A DNA stretch of 64,000 bases. Origin: Closterium sp. NIES-65. Taxonomy: Eukaryota > Streptophyta > Zygnematophyceae > Desmidiales > Closteriaceae. Shown here in pieces: positions 13,201 through 21,703 of this stretch. The position numbers and the translations under genes are program-made. Position 1 is the first letter of the stretch, and each line of letters starts with the position of its first letter. The stretch lies in the NCBI GenBank assembly GCA_948144175.1, contig CANXME010002663.1, forward strand, positions 1 through 64,000, written 5' to 3'. Under the pieces are notes generated by a model that was not told the DNA's origin, made no database searches, and saw only the letters and a list, made by a program, of their open reading frames with translations.

Positions 13201-16200
13201 TGAGGGCGCTGACTCACATCACCACGTCCGCATCTGCCTCGTAGCTGGTGGTGGGAGAGGCGAGGATGAAAAGGAATAAGGAAGAAAGGGAGGAGACGTG
13301 GAGTAAGGGCATGGATCACTGCTACCCGCACCTCCGCCATGCCCCGCAGCAGCGACCCTGTGCTGCCCTTTGACACCTCCACCAACATGCCTGTGTTGGA
13401 GCTGCGAAGAAGGGGTTTCAGGGCTATCACCGACATCACCATGTCTGCATCTGCCTCGTAGCTGGAAGAGAGGAAGGAGAGGGGAGAGAGGTGGGATGAA
13501 AGGCGTTGAGCAGTGCAGCCCAACGCCTGAAAGGCACAGAGCAGTGATGGACGCTAGCAGGGAGTGTATGCGCGCAGCAAGTAAAACGGTGACTGAAACT
13601 CACAAGTCGTCCTTGGGCGCCAGGAGAATCACTGAGCGCGCCCTGTCTGTTATGACCTTCTTGAATGATGCCGTGCTGCTGAGAGGACCGCTGCCAACCT
13701 GACTGTGCTGGGACTCTGAGGCAGAGAGCAGCATGCATGCATGATGTTGAGGTGCCAAGAGGGTGTGGGCCGCCACCTTGTAGAGCCTTGAGACGATGCT
13801 GGAACATGCACGCATGCTGCTGGGACATGCACGCATGCTGCTGGGACATGCACGCATGCTGCTGGGACATGCACGCATGCTGCTGGGACATGCACGCATG
13901 CTGCTGGGACATGCACGCATGCTGCTGCAGCTCCAGCAGGGGGGCTTTTGAGGCGCCTCAGAAGCCGTGCTGCTGCAATGCTAGAAGGGGGTGTGCGCGC
14001 AGCAGGAAGCAGGGCACTCACTAGTCGTCCTTGGGCGCCAGGAGAATGACTGAGCAGGGCACTCACTAGTCGTCCTTGGGCGCCAGGAGAATGACTGAGC
14101 AGGGCACTCACTAGTCGTCCTTGGGCGCCAGGAGAATGACTGAGCAGGGCACTCACTAGTCGTCCTTGGGCGCCAGGAGAATGACTGAGCAGGGCACTCA
14201 CTAGTCGTCCTTGGGCGCCAGGAGAATGACTGAGCGCGCCCTGTCTGCCGCCACCTTCTTGAACGACGCGGTGCTGCTGAGAGGGCCGCTGCAGTGATGC
14301 GGAGCAGAGGGACGATGGAGGGAGAAGTGGGAATAGGGGAGAGGGGGAAAGAGAAAGGGGAGAGGAGATGGCAGAAAATGAAGGGGGCAGTATGGGGAAT
14401 GGATGATGATGATCACCAGATATGATGTGCCGGTCAGAGGACCATCTCGAGCATGCAAAGATGAAGGAGGGGTGGCAAGCGGTGGAGAGAGATAAGAGGC
14501 GAGTGGCAGAGGTTATGAAGTGTGGGCTTGGCCTGGAATCGGCATGGCAAAAGGGTAGTGTGTGGCAAAAGGGTAGTGTGTGGCAAAAGGGTAGTGTGTG
14601 GCAAAAGGGTAGTGTGTGGCAAAAGGGTAGTGTGTGGCAAAAGGGTAGTGTGTGGCAAAAGGGTAGTGTGTGGCAAAAGGGTAGTGTGTGGCAAAAGGGT
14701 AGTGTGTGGCAAAAGGGTAGTGTGTGGCAAAAGGGTAGTGTGTGGCAAAAGGGTAGTGTGTGGCAAAAGGGTAGTGTGTGGCAAAAGGGTAGTGTGTGGC
14801 AAAAGGGTAGTGTGTGGCAAAAGGGTAGTGTGTGGCAAAAGGGTAGTGTGTGGCAAAAGGGTAGTGTGTGGCAAAAGGGTAGTGTGTGGCAAAAGGGTAG
14901 TGTGTGGCAAAAGGGTAGTGTGTGGCAAAAGCCGTGTGGAGGCACCTGCGGATGAAGAGGTTGATGTGGTGGCAGTCCTTGAGGTAAGGCGACACTATCT
15001 TCTCCGTCTCCTTGCGCGGTAACTCCGTCAGCAGCAGCACCGTGCGCTTCCTGGGGAAGGGTGGGTGCGGGGGATGGGAGGGAGCAGAAGGGCGGTGGTG
15101 CGTTTGAAAGAGAGGCAGATTTTAGAGGTGGTGGGGCGAAGAGGAGCAGCAAGAAGTGCACATGGGCGAGGGAGCAGGCAGCGGCAGTGCTTTGGCATGA
15201 CAGCAGCCGCCATCGTCTATGGGAGAGGAGGGGCCGTACGGCACTGTGGGGCGGGTGGTGCAATGTGAGGCGAAGATGCATGGTAGTGGTAGTGATAATG
15301 GTAATGGTGATGGTAATGGTAATGGTAATGGTAATTGTAATGGTAATGGTAGTCATAATGGTAATGGTAATGGTAGTGGTAGTGGTAGTGGTAATGGTAA
15401 TCATAATGATAATGGTAATTGTAGTGGTTGTGATAATGGTAATGGTAATGGTAATTTCAATGGTAATGGTAATGTTAATAGTAATAGTAATGGTTATGGC
15501 AATGGCAATGGCAATGGCAATGGCAATGGCAATGGTAATGGTAATGGTAATGGTAATTGTAATGGTAATGATAATGGTAATGGTAGTCGTAATGGTAATG
15601 GTAATAGTAATGGTAGTGGTAATGGTAGTGGTAATGATAATGGTAATGGTAATGGTAATGGTAGTGGTAGTAGTAATGATAGTGGTAATGGTAATGGTAG
15701 TGGTGATGGTAATGGTAGTGGTAATGGTAATGGAAATGGTGATGGTAATAGTAGTGGTAATGGTAATAGTAATGGTAATGGTAATGGCAATGGTACTTGT
15801 AATGATAATGGTAATGGTAACGGTAATGGTTATGGTAGTGGTAATGGCATGGCATGCGGCGCAACCATGGCATGCGGCGCAACCATGGCATGGCAACCCT
15901 GCTGCTCGCGACTGCCCTGCCGCTGACTCTCGCTAAGCAAACACTTGGGAGGGTGGACTCTCCAGCAGCACAACCACAGCATCAGCACCACAAGAACTTC
16001 TCCCCTGCCCACCTGGTGACTGCAGAGCCGTCCTGCACGGCAAAGTGCTGGCTCTTGCTGAGCTGCCGCAGTAGTGTGGCGAGGCGGTTGTTAATTCCCC
16101 CGATCACTATGTGATCGCGCTCCATCACCTGGTGGGGGAGAACAAGGGAGAGGATGAGCGTGAGTAAATGAGGACTGAGCAGCGTGGCGAGGCGGTTGTT

Positions 16201-19200
16201 GATTCCCCCGATCACTATGTGATCTCGCTCCATCACCTGGTGGGGGAGAACAAGGGAGGGGATGAGCGTGAGTAAATGAGGACTGAGCAGCGTGGCGAGG
16301 CGGTTGTTGATTCCCTGGATCACTATGTGATCTCGCTCCATCACCTAGTGGGGGAGAGACGGGGGCGAGATGGGGCGTGAGAAGCGCACGGAAGGGGCGA
16401 GGTGCAGAGGGGAGGGGCGAGGTGCAGAGGGAAGGGGCGAGGTGCAGAGGGAAGGGGCGAGGTGCAGAGGGGAGGGGCGAGGTGCAGAGGGAAGGGGCGA
16501 GGTGCAGAGGGGAGGGGCGAGGTGCAGAGGGGAGGGGCGGGTGCAGAGGGAAGGGGCGAGGTGCAGAGGGGAGGGGCGGGTGCAGAGGGAAGGGGCGAGG
16601 TGCAGAGGGGAGGGGCGAGGTGCAGAGGGGAGGGGCGGGTGCAGAGGGGAGGGGCGGGTGCAGAGGGGAGGGGTCAGTGGTTGACGTTGCACTCACAACA
16701 CATTAACTGGCCTGGGTGCTGCCAGCCCTCCAGGCAGCCAGCCAGCACAGCACAGCACCGCACAGCACAGCATTGCACAGCACAGCACCGCACAGCACAG
16801 CACCACCACAGCACAGCACAGTACCGCACAGCACAGCACAGCACACCTCCAAGGAAAGCACAGATCCCTTCTCACCTGCGAGTGAGCGCCTTCTCTAAGC
16901 CACTCCATGCGCAGCTGCTCACAGGGCGGGGGCGGGGTGAGGGCGGGGCGAGCAGTGAATGGGGAGGTGGAGGTGAGTTCAAGGGCAGAGAGAATGAGCG
17001 CTTCCCTCAGCCACTCCATTCGCAGCTGCTCACAGGGGGGTGGGGCGGGATGAGGTGAATAGCGACTCGGGAGGAGGAGGTGAGCAGCGACTACAAGGGC
17101 GATGAGCAGGGCAGGTGGGCGATGGCGAAGGTGGGAGAGAGAGGGCGATGGTGAGGGTGGGAGAGAGAGGGCGATGGTGAGGGTGGGAGAGAGAGGGCGA
17201 TGGTGAGGGTGGGAGAGAGAGGGCGATGGTGAGGGTGGGAGAGAGAGGGCGATGGTGAGGGTGGGAGAGAGAGGGCGATGGTGAGGGTGGGAGAGAGAGG
17301 GCGATGGTGAGGGTGGGAGAGAGAGGGTGATGGTGAGGGTGGGAGAGAGAGGGCGATGGTGAGGGTGGGAGAGAGAGGGCGATGGTGAGGGTGGGAGAGA
17401 GAGGGCGATGGTGAGGGTGGGAGAGAGAGGGCGATGGTGAGGGTGGGAGAGAGAGGGCGATGGTGAGGGTGGGAGAGAGAGGGTGGAGACAGGGGACTGG
17501 GTGAGCTGCGATGAGACCAGCGCATGAGCAGGTGCACTCCTGAGCAGATTGGTGTGGGCCACGGCAAGGAAAAGGGGTTTCAAAATGGGGAGGTGAGAGA
17601 AAAACGGAGAGCTGGACGCAACAACATCGCCTGCCATGGAGGATGGGGTGCTAGTGGTTGAAGGGTTAAGTTTCGGGTTGAGAGCACGTGAGAGCAGGCG
17701 CACCTTGAACTGTGCGGTCATGGTGGAGGTGAGCAGCGAGTAGAAGAAGAGCCCGCCCAGCGTGAGCATGATGCCTATCACCCTCCCCTCCTGCGTGCTC
17801 TCCTGCCATGTGGTGCATCCCACGAGTTGATGAACAAGCACAAGACGCAGGGGAGAGGGGGAGCAGGAGGAAAGGGGGACGGGGGGGGAGGGGAACAGTG
17901 GGGAGGGGAGAAGAAGGATAGGTGGTTACAGGTGGGTGATGTGGGCGGAGGGGAGAAGACGAAAAGCATGCACGGGGGAGGCGAATGCAGCACAGGCAAC
18001 AGTGGCAGCAGTGCCTGCAGCAAGCAAGCAAGCAGTGGATAAATGCCGTTTCGCACTGCGTAAGTCTCATGCAGTTGAGGCTAGGGCGCATGGAGTAACA
18101 ACCAGCAGCACTAGCAAGCAGGAGGACTCTGGGGGAAAGATTGAGATCACACATGGTCACGCGCTTCTCACAAAGGCAAAAAACAGCAATTAACGCCCTC
18201 AAGTCAAGAAGGGTAAGGGAGAGAAAAGACACGAACGAACAGACAAGGCAGCAGCGAGTGTCCTAAGAAGCAGCAGAGAGAATGGCCTTAAGAAGCAGGT
18301 GAAGAGCGCGGTAAGAGGCAGCGGCAGTACCCGGAGGTGCTGGCGCGACGAGCACACATTGCCCCACGCGTCCCACAGCGCCTCCCCAAACGGCTCCTGC
18401 GGCCGCCTGCTCCTCTCCACCGCACCCCACCGTACCTCAACCGCCACACGAGACGAGACCGCCACACACATGCGTGCACAGGGGGAGAGGAGGAGAGAGG
18501 AAGAGGAGGCAGAGGGTGAAGAGGGTAGGCAGAGGAGGGGGGGTACCTTGAGGTGCGAGCTGGACGACACGAGGGCGGACCACGCGTCCCACATGTCCTC
18601 CCCCAGACTCTTGTGCCGCCTGCCATGCCATGGCCCCATGTGTTTAATGCGGTTAATGCAGCATGAGAGCAGTGCCATGCAATGGACGCAAATGCAGTGC
18701 GGGTGCGAGCTAGATGACACGAGGGCGGACCACATGTCCTCGCCCAGACTCTTGTGCCGCCTGCCATGCCATGGCCCAATGCGCGGTCAATGCAGCGAAC
18801 GTGGTCAATGCATTCCAATTGATGATTGCAGTGTAATGGACGCGCATGCATGCACTACAATGGTGCAGTGCCAAGTTATGGACCGTGGATCTATGCACAT
18901 CCTACAGAAACAAAAGGCTGTCAACAGTGCCAGGCACACGGCTTGATGCTTGTCTCACGCACACGTAAAGGTTGTGTCAAGGGACAGAGAAACGTGCAAA
19001 TACGCGAGGCTTGTGTGTGGGAGGGGAGACAGGCCCAGGGGGAGGGGAGCATCAAAGACTAGCTGGCTGGGGTCCAGGGCAGTGCGGTGGAGAGCAGGTG
19101 GTGGTTACCGGAAGGTGTGGAAGAGGAAGCCGCCGAGGAATACAAGTGTTGTGCACATGGTCATGAGCAGCATGATGTACCTGTAGCGGGGCAAGGGGTA

Positions 19201-21414
19201 GCGTACACAGGGCATGAGGCATGGCGGGCGAGTCGCGTGGTGTGGGGAATGGTGTGAGGCATGGCGTTGGGCATCGCATAGCATGGCACGAGAAAGCATG
19301 TGATGGGGCACCGCACGGGAACGAGATGCATAATCGTGAGTGTACAAGGAAACGCAGAGTGAGGGGCGCACATGATGGGATGTCGCTGCAGCTGCACCTC
19401 CCAGGCGTAGCAAGGGACGCACCCCAATAGGGCGTCGTTCCAGGAGCACATCCCACAGGTACTGCACGCATGCCCACCAAGTTGACTTTTGAGTCGACTC
19501 AAAAGTCAACTCAATGCTATGCTGTCTCTGAGCGAGCAGAGCAAAAGATATAAGAGACGCACACGATATGGTTGGCGCTCCAGCAGCACGCCCCAGAGGT
19601 ACATTTTGAGAGAGAGGATGGCAGGTCCAGGTGGGAGGAAAGAGAGCAAAGGGTGAAAGAGGTCCGCACACGATGGGGTGGCGTTCCAGCAGCAAGCCCC
19701 AGAGGTACTGCACATCCACGCGCCCACCGAGTTGACTTTTGAGTCGACTCACTTAAAAGACGACTCGATGGTATGCTCTCTCCGGGCGGGCAGAGCAAAA
19801 TGCCTAACGGGCATACACAATGGGGTGTCGTTCCAGCAGCACGTCCCAAAGGTACGTTTTGAGAGAGGATGGGAGGTCCAGGTGGGAAGAGACACGCACA
19901 CAATAGGGTGTCGTTCCAGCAGCACGTCCCACAGGTACTGCACGCGCGCCCACCGCCACTCCCTCACCAGCCGCCCCCACGCCCCCCCGGCGAGAGCAGC
20001 ACGCCCATACCCGTCTCCCCCCGCCGCGGCCCCTGCTGCTGCCAGTCCTGCGCGCTGAAGGATGAATCAGAGGGGCTATGATCGCCCCCCAAAGAGCTCT
20101 GAGGGTTGTTGGCGTGGGTTTGGGCTTCAGAAAGGGTGAAGAGGGGCGCCGGCGGTCCCACCTGTAGCCGTAATTGTCCTTCAACTGGCCGGGGAACCCA
20201 CTCTGACGTGGAGCCAATCACGCGCTGCCACATGGACGCTAGGTTGGGGGATGTGGCGGCTAAGGGAAGGGATGCAGTCCTTCGCGGTGGGGATGGGCGG
20301 GTGGATGGGGTGGCTGTAGCAGAAGCGGCAGGGGTGGTGGTGGTGCTGGTTGTGCTGAGGGTTCCAGTGTCAACAGCACCATCAGCAGCACCAGCTGCGC
20401 CAGCAGCATTAGCACTGCTGTGATGATCTGTGGTGGTGCAAGCAGCAGCGGCAACCGCAGAGCCAGGGGAGGAAGAGCCTTCCTGGTTGGTCTCTTGCGA
20501 GGCGGGGGAAGCAGAGAGAGTGGCTGCTGTGGCCGTTGGTGGGGCGAGACGCAGGCGTGTGAGCGGGCAGGGTGTGAGGGGGGACGCGAGGGCTGCGAGG
20601 AATGGTGCAGAGAGCAGGACGAGGGCCTGAAGGGAGGGCGGAGAGAGAAGGACAGATCGACAAATTGCATGATCCGATTGCCAGGATACCACATTGCCTC
20701 ATCATCAGATTGCCAGCGCATTGCATGATCAGGTTGCCATCATACCACATAGCATCATCAGGTTGCCAGGAATTACACACCAATGTCGCATATCACGTCG
20801 CGTAGCCAGACTGGCTTTCTACCAGCACTCACCAGTGTCGAGTTCCGCATATGCCACGTCAGCTGCTCCTTCCAGCTTTTGCCGTTCGCGCGTGGCTCAG
20901 GCTCTTGGCCATTGCAGAATTTGCTTGTATCGAAGCTTCTTCCGCTGTGGTTCGTGTCGCTTCGGCAATTGTCAACATTTCCTCTTCTTAAATTATTGTC
21001 ACTGCTGAAATCACCATTCGCGTCGCGCCTTTTATTGGCTCCCGCGTCGTTGCTACAGCATTGTACGTCCGCGCGCCTCGTACCGTTTGAGCTGTTGTCC
21101 TCGAATCCGGGCCTTATAACGCGTACGCTGTATGTCTTGCGACGCTGGTGAAACGCGCTAGGGGAATGGGGAAGATTTTTCGGCACGAGAAGTGGTCTTC
21201 TGACCACGAAATGCGCCACGTCAGCAGAGCGCACTGCGCTTCGAAAGGACGTCATTTCGTGCAACACGGACGACGACACGTGGATGTGACTTCGATAGTG
21301 ACAATCTCGCACCGCGTCAGTCACAGATGGCTGGATACGACACGACATTGCGGGGGAAACGACGTGCCTTGCGGCGGCAGGCATTGCGAATAAATCAAGA
21401 ATGCTCGCCGACAA
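2752..21414 (-). CDS. PEC1: Plastid envelope ion channel, PEC/CASTOR/POLLUX (DMI1-like) family
   Basis: Predicted K+-permeable channel of the plastid inner envelope. Exons (minus): 20833-21414, 19900-20054, 19109-19180, 18331-18406 (or 18547-18619), 17704-17802, 16876-16917, 16013-16128, 14946-15050, 14202-14288 (or 13604-13690), 12787-13019, 11475-11551, 10140-10220, 9492-9605, 9003-9206, 6626-6779, 5951-6027. Phases agree over these 758 codons. The last exons lie at about 5286-5570, 4030-4098, 3540-3730 and 2752-3165. Residues 1-194 look like a transit peptide plus linker. Membrane segments are near 247-270 (MLLMTMCTTLVFLGG) and 300-322 (GIMLTLGGLFFYSLL). RCK-like regions follow: MERDHIVIGGINNRLATLL, LLLTELPRKETEKIV, KLFVQCSRQPGL, GWRTGVPDMIREFDDYVGPG and SIIVVSDRSW. 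The C-terminus has EVAIGYRCGDTTVINP and LVLISEYG. Exon order follows Arabidopsis PEC1/PEC2 as I recall them. The family call is firm; last-exon boundaries and frame are not. Confidence 0.9.
2790..3310 (-). repeat. Three copies of the last PEC exon
   Basis: Copy A (about 2790-2945) joins the stop codon. Copy B (about 2996-3165) is in frame through SPGETPTFNELAERAVQRG and VINPCPKDVPL, then hits a stop. Copy C (about 3255-3305) is a 5' fragment. Copy A lacks one G near 2917 and has one extra base near 2823 relative to B, so its middle is read in another frame while both ends stay in frame. Confidence 0.75.
3548..3662. repeat. Palindrome P2 between two tandem copies of a PEC exon segment
   Basis: CTTTTGAGTCGACTCAAAAG (3592-3611) is a perfect 20-bp palindrome. 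Both flanks carry the same about 45-bp sequence (CACCTTGACATAGA...GAGCAG), which is the WTELL...YVK part of a late PEC exon. Confidence 0.9.
3663..4029. other. PEC intron segment
   Basis: The rest of the exon reading VTEHAEL lies near 3660-3710. The remainder is intron sequence with many short CATG-rich words and no further feature I can support. Confidence 0.5.
4030..4375 (-). repeat. Three copies of the PEC exon encoding SHPSLTYIGTSD
   Basis: Copies lie at 4030-4098, about 4190-4235 and about 4320-4372. The first has the continuation DLMGLVTSQ and a GTATGG donor but lacks one base near its start (GTGTGG against GTGGTGG in the others). The other two keep frame but lose the 3' end. The Arabidopsis counterpart is IKPSLTYIAAEE...LVTAQ. 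Confidence 0.7.
4486..5099 (+). repeat. 50-bp minisatellite, about 12 copies
   Basis: The unit contains GGCATGTCAGGGATGGC and TCAGGATGGAACCATGGC and repeats almost without change. It gives long open frames on the plus strand only because it has no stops. It ends at palindrome P3. Confidence 0.93.
5088..5135. repeat. Palindrome P3 with 14-bp flanking direct repeat
   Basis: TTGAGTCGACTCAA (5106-5119) is flanked on both sides by GTGCTGGCATGATG (5088-5101 and 5122-5135), at the exact edge of the 50-bp minisatellite. Confidence 0.85.
5286..5575 (-). repeat. Three copies of the PEC exon encoding VQSLN.EL..N.LGRE
   Basis: Copies lie at about 5286-5333, 5390-5440 and 5520-5570. The highest copy has the best acceptor (CACGCAG) but a poor donor. 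The lowest has a good donor (GAG/GTGGGT) and an intact frame. The middle copy has both splice sites but one extra A. The exon in use cannot be settled from sequence alone. Confidence 0.65.
5576..5950. other. PEC intron, no further feature seen
   Basis: Unique intron sequence between the VQSLN exon copies and exon 16 (5951-6027). Confidence 0.5.
6118..6180 (-). repeat. 5'-half copy of PEC exon 16
   Basis: Encodes RTKPDKQSLYSLLLAES like the intact exon at 5951-6027, then diverges. It lies upstream of that exon in transcript order. Confidence 0.8.
6209..6375 (+). repeat. 32-bp minisatellite, about 5 copies
   Basis: The unit GGTGCATGTGGTTGTTGAAG plus GGAAGAGGGGAT repeats five times in the intron upstream of PEC exon 16. 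Confidence 0.9.
6495..7270 (-). repeat. Partial copies around PEC exon 15
   Basis: The intact exon is 6626-6779 (NPMSRTDLTDAILDPGS ... PFSIIVVSDRSWHHG). A 3' fragment is at about 6495-6560. Two 5' fragments are at about 6880-6975 and 7085-7265. The last of these is split by the GTCT microsatellite. Confidence 0.75.
7137..7226 (+). repeat. (GTCT)n microsatellite
   Basis: About 22 tandem GTCT units, ending in GTCG units, inside a partial copy of PEC exon 15. Confidence 0.95.
7281..7315. repeat. Palindrome P4
   Basis: Perfect core TGAGAATTCTCA (7297-7308) with a GTTGACTT left arm as in P6 and a degenerate right arm. I see no clear flanking duplication here. Confidence 0.6.
7365..8968 (-). repeat. 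Ten 3'-half copies of PEC exon 14
   Basis: Copies begin near 7365, 7645, 7805, 8024, 8177, 8331, 8487, 8548, 8714 and 8858. Each encodes part of GPGSELVILAE...LARMLRTPLRNLTVVHK and ends at an AAG/GTG-type donor. All lie downstream of the intact exon (9003-9206) and lack its 5' part and acceptor. Only the 7805 copy reaches back to EFDDYV. Copies differ by substitutions and small indels. Confidence 0.88.
9283..9452 (+). repeat. Short tandem repeat (GGGTTACAGGT type)
   Basis: About 15 units of 10-11 bp (GTGGGTTACAG / GTGGGTAACAG) in the intron between PEC exons 13 and 14. Confidence 0.9.
9752..9800 (-). repeat. 5'-half copy of PEC exon 13 region
   Basis: Repeats the MMQAAQIRQKQE-coding sequence and acceptor zone found at 9590-9640. 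The intact exon is taken as 9492-9605 (KQEISRGGREGRGGGSSEGM onward). Confidence 0.6.
10015..10220 (-). repeat. PEC exon 12 and its 3'-half copy
   Basis: Intact exon 10140-10220 encodes CGIVRDGKVQFHPKDSEPV and QRTDK with acceptor GAGCAG and donor GTGTGA. A near-identical copy at about 10015-10085 keeps the donor but not the acceptor. Confidence 0.8.
10301..11305. mobile_element. Non-autonomous hAT element (MITE) in a PEC intron
   Basis: An 8-bp target duplication GGTGACCG flanks the element (10293-10300 and 11306-11313). Terminal inverted repeats start TAGGGATGGGCATTTGG on the left and, read inward, TAGGCATGGGCATCTGG on the right. An 8-bp TSD and TAGGG-type ends are hallmarks of hAT transposons. 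Inside are arrays of GGGTCGGGT/ACCCGACCC in both orientations near the ends, and a GCGGGATCGCGGCCACGCAT-type repeat at about 10780-10985. There is no transposase ORF. It sits between PEC exons 11 and 12. Confidence 0.88.
11432..11551 (-). repeat. PEC exon 11 and a short 3' copy
   Basis: Exon 11475-11551 encodes DEVINVRSFPSLAGLPYGLV and RRGFPE with donor GTGAGT. The segment RRGFPEV plus donor is repeated at about 11432-11462. Confidence 0.8.
11560..11800 (+). repeat. Purine-rich low-complexity tract
   Basis: GA/GGGGA-rich intron sequence with short imperfect repeats (GGCGGGGAAAGGTAATG). No gene. Confidence 0.6.
11930..13461 (-). repeat. Copies of PEC exon 10
   Basis: The intact exon is 12787-13019 (YEADADVVMSVIALKPLL ... 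KLFVQCSRQPGLVDVYCKLL). Upstream lie two 5'-half copies with acceptors, 13087-13247 and about 13327-13461. Downstream lie five 3'-half copies with donors at about 11935-12045, 12118-12235, 12310-12420, 12498-12605 and 12628-12725. This is the clearest example of the rule that upstream copies keep the acceptor and downstream copies the donor. Confidence 0.88.
13604..14288 (-). other. Two full, in-phase copies of PEC exon 9 plus tail array
   Basis: Exon 9a (14202-14288) and 9b (13604-13690) are both 87 nt, both start after a GCAG acceptor and end at GTGAGT, and both keep phase 2/2. They encode SGPLSSTASFKKV with AADRARS (9a) or ITDRARS (9b) and then VILLAPKDD. Between them, at about 14020-14202, the 3' end and donor of 9a are repeated in tandem in units of about 46 bp. 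Confidence 0.8.
13800..13966. repeat. 21-bp minisatellite followed by palindrome P5
   Basis: Six GGGACATGCACGCATGCTGCT units are followed by a 24-bp palindrome with one mismatch at 13943-13966 (core TTTTGAGGCGCCTCA). Similar GCTGCTGCA...GGGG sequences flank it (about 13920-13943 and 13968-13992). Confidence 0.75.
14300..14400 (+). repeat. Purine-rich low-complexity intron
   Basis: GGGAGAAGTGGGAATAGGG-like purine tract upstream of exon 9a; nothing else seen. Confidence 0.5.
14547..14935 (+). repeat. 18-bp minisatellite, about 21 copies
   Basis: The unit GTGTGGCAAAAGGGTAGT is repeated almost perfectly, up to 11 bp from PEC exon 8. Unit length divisible by three makes spurious ORFs on both strands. 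Confidence 0.95.
15283..15850 (+). repeat. Degenerate (AATGGT)n tract
   Basis: About 560 bp of AATGGT/AGTGGT hexamers in the intron between PEC exons 7 and 8. It produces long artefactual Thr/Ile, Met/Val or Asn/Gly frames. Confidence 0.95.
16130..16345 (-). repeat. Two 5'-half copies of PEC exon 7
   Basis: Copies of VMERDHIVI(G/Q)GINNRLATLL with the CACCAG acceptor lie at about 16177-16237 and 16287-16345, upstream of the intact exon 16013-16128. Confidence 0.88.
16380..16676 (+). repeat. 20-bp minisatellite
   Basis: About 15 units of GGGGCGAGGTGCAGAGGGGA (19-20 bp), followed at 16740-16850 by a CACAGCACAG-type repeat. Intronic. Confidence 0.93.
16995..17037 (-). repeat. 5'-half copy of PEC exon 6
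   Basis: Encodes EQLRMEWLRE like the intact exon at 16876-16917, then diverges. Confidence 0.75.
17125..17488 (+). repeat. 26-bp minisatellite, about 14 copies
   Basis: The unit GGGCGATGGTGAGGGTGGG plus AGAGAGA is nearly perfect. Intronic. Confidence 0.95.
17820..18330. other. PEC intron between exons 4 and 5
   Basis: G-rich and AGC-rich low-complexity sequence followed by unique intron. Nothing else seen. Confidence 0.5.
18331..18775 (-). other. Two full, in-phase versions of PEC exon 4 plus a fragment
   Basis: Exon 4b (18331-18406, 76 nt) encodes RPQEPFGEALWDAW then GNVCSSRQHLR. Exon 4a (18547-18619, 73 nt) encodes RHKSLGEDMWDAW then SALVSSSSHLK. Both start after CAG with one base completing the previous codon, and both end in phase 0 before a GTAC donor. 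A third copy (about 18712-18770) lacks WDA and the donor. Confidence 0.78.
18776..19108. other. PEC intron, nothing specific seen
   Basis: Unique intron between the exon 4 copies and exon 3 (19109-19180). Confidence 0.5.
19480..19511. repeat. Palindrome P6, perfect over 32 bp
   Basis: The arms read AGTTGACTTTTGAGTC and its exact reverse complement. This is the longest perfect member of the family and could form a 16-bp stem. Confidence 0.95.
19730..19766. repeat. Palindrome P7, decayed homologue of P6
   Basis: Same left arm (GTTGACTTTTGAGTCGACTC) but the right arm is interrupted (CACTTAAAAGACGACT). The sequences on both sides resemble those around P6, so the two come from one larger duplication. 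Confidence 0.85.
20055..20832. other. PEC intron 1
   Basis: A long minus-strand frame (about 19964-20692, low-complexity Ala/Ser/Thr) overlaps this intron. I treat it as non-coding because exon 1 (donor GTGAGT at 20832) joins exon 2 (acceptor CTTCAG) in perfect phase without it. Its WQRVIGSTSEWVPRPVEGQL part could be an alternative exon. Confidence 0.5.
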
Positions 21415-21703
21415 TGCACTTGGGCAACTCGCAGCTAAAGTTCAGCTACACATTTCAAGAGTGTCTGGCGGACACCCTTGAAGCAACGCGAGCTTGTAAA
21501 ACTACGGTTATGGCAGGCAGGATAGCAGTGAGAGCAGGGATGAAAGAGCATGATGAGTGTGGAGGGCGCTGAAACGCAGCTGCAACCCAGAGAATGGTTT
21601 TTGGTAATCGCGCGGGAAAAGGTTGGCAGCGGTGTTGGCGTCTCCAGTAGTTGGCGGCTCTGTGTTAGGGTGCAATGAATCGAAGTAGCGAGAATTGCAC
21701 TAA

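Larger units (their letters stand above)
19395..19899 (-). repeat. Four 3'-part copies of PEC exon 2 with palindromes P6 and P7
   Basis: Copies of VQYLWDVLLERHPIV sequence lie at about 19395-19470, 19565-19605, 19672-19725 and 19818-19860, downstream of the intact exon (19900-20054). Two copies adjoin palindromes at the same point, right after a CGCCCACC sequence. Confidence 0.8.

Noticed and set aside
13650..15896. A 748-residue minus-strand open frame rich in Thr/Ile with HTLPFC repeats
   Set aside because: It runs through the AATGGT tract, an 18-bp minisatellite and PEC exons in the wrong frame; it is a by-product of stop-free repeats.
19964..20692. A 242-residue minus-strand frame as a PEC exon or separate gene
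   Set aside because: It overlaps exon 2 in another frame, is low-complexity, and exons 1 and 2 join in phase without it. An alternative exon is not fully excluded.
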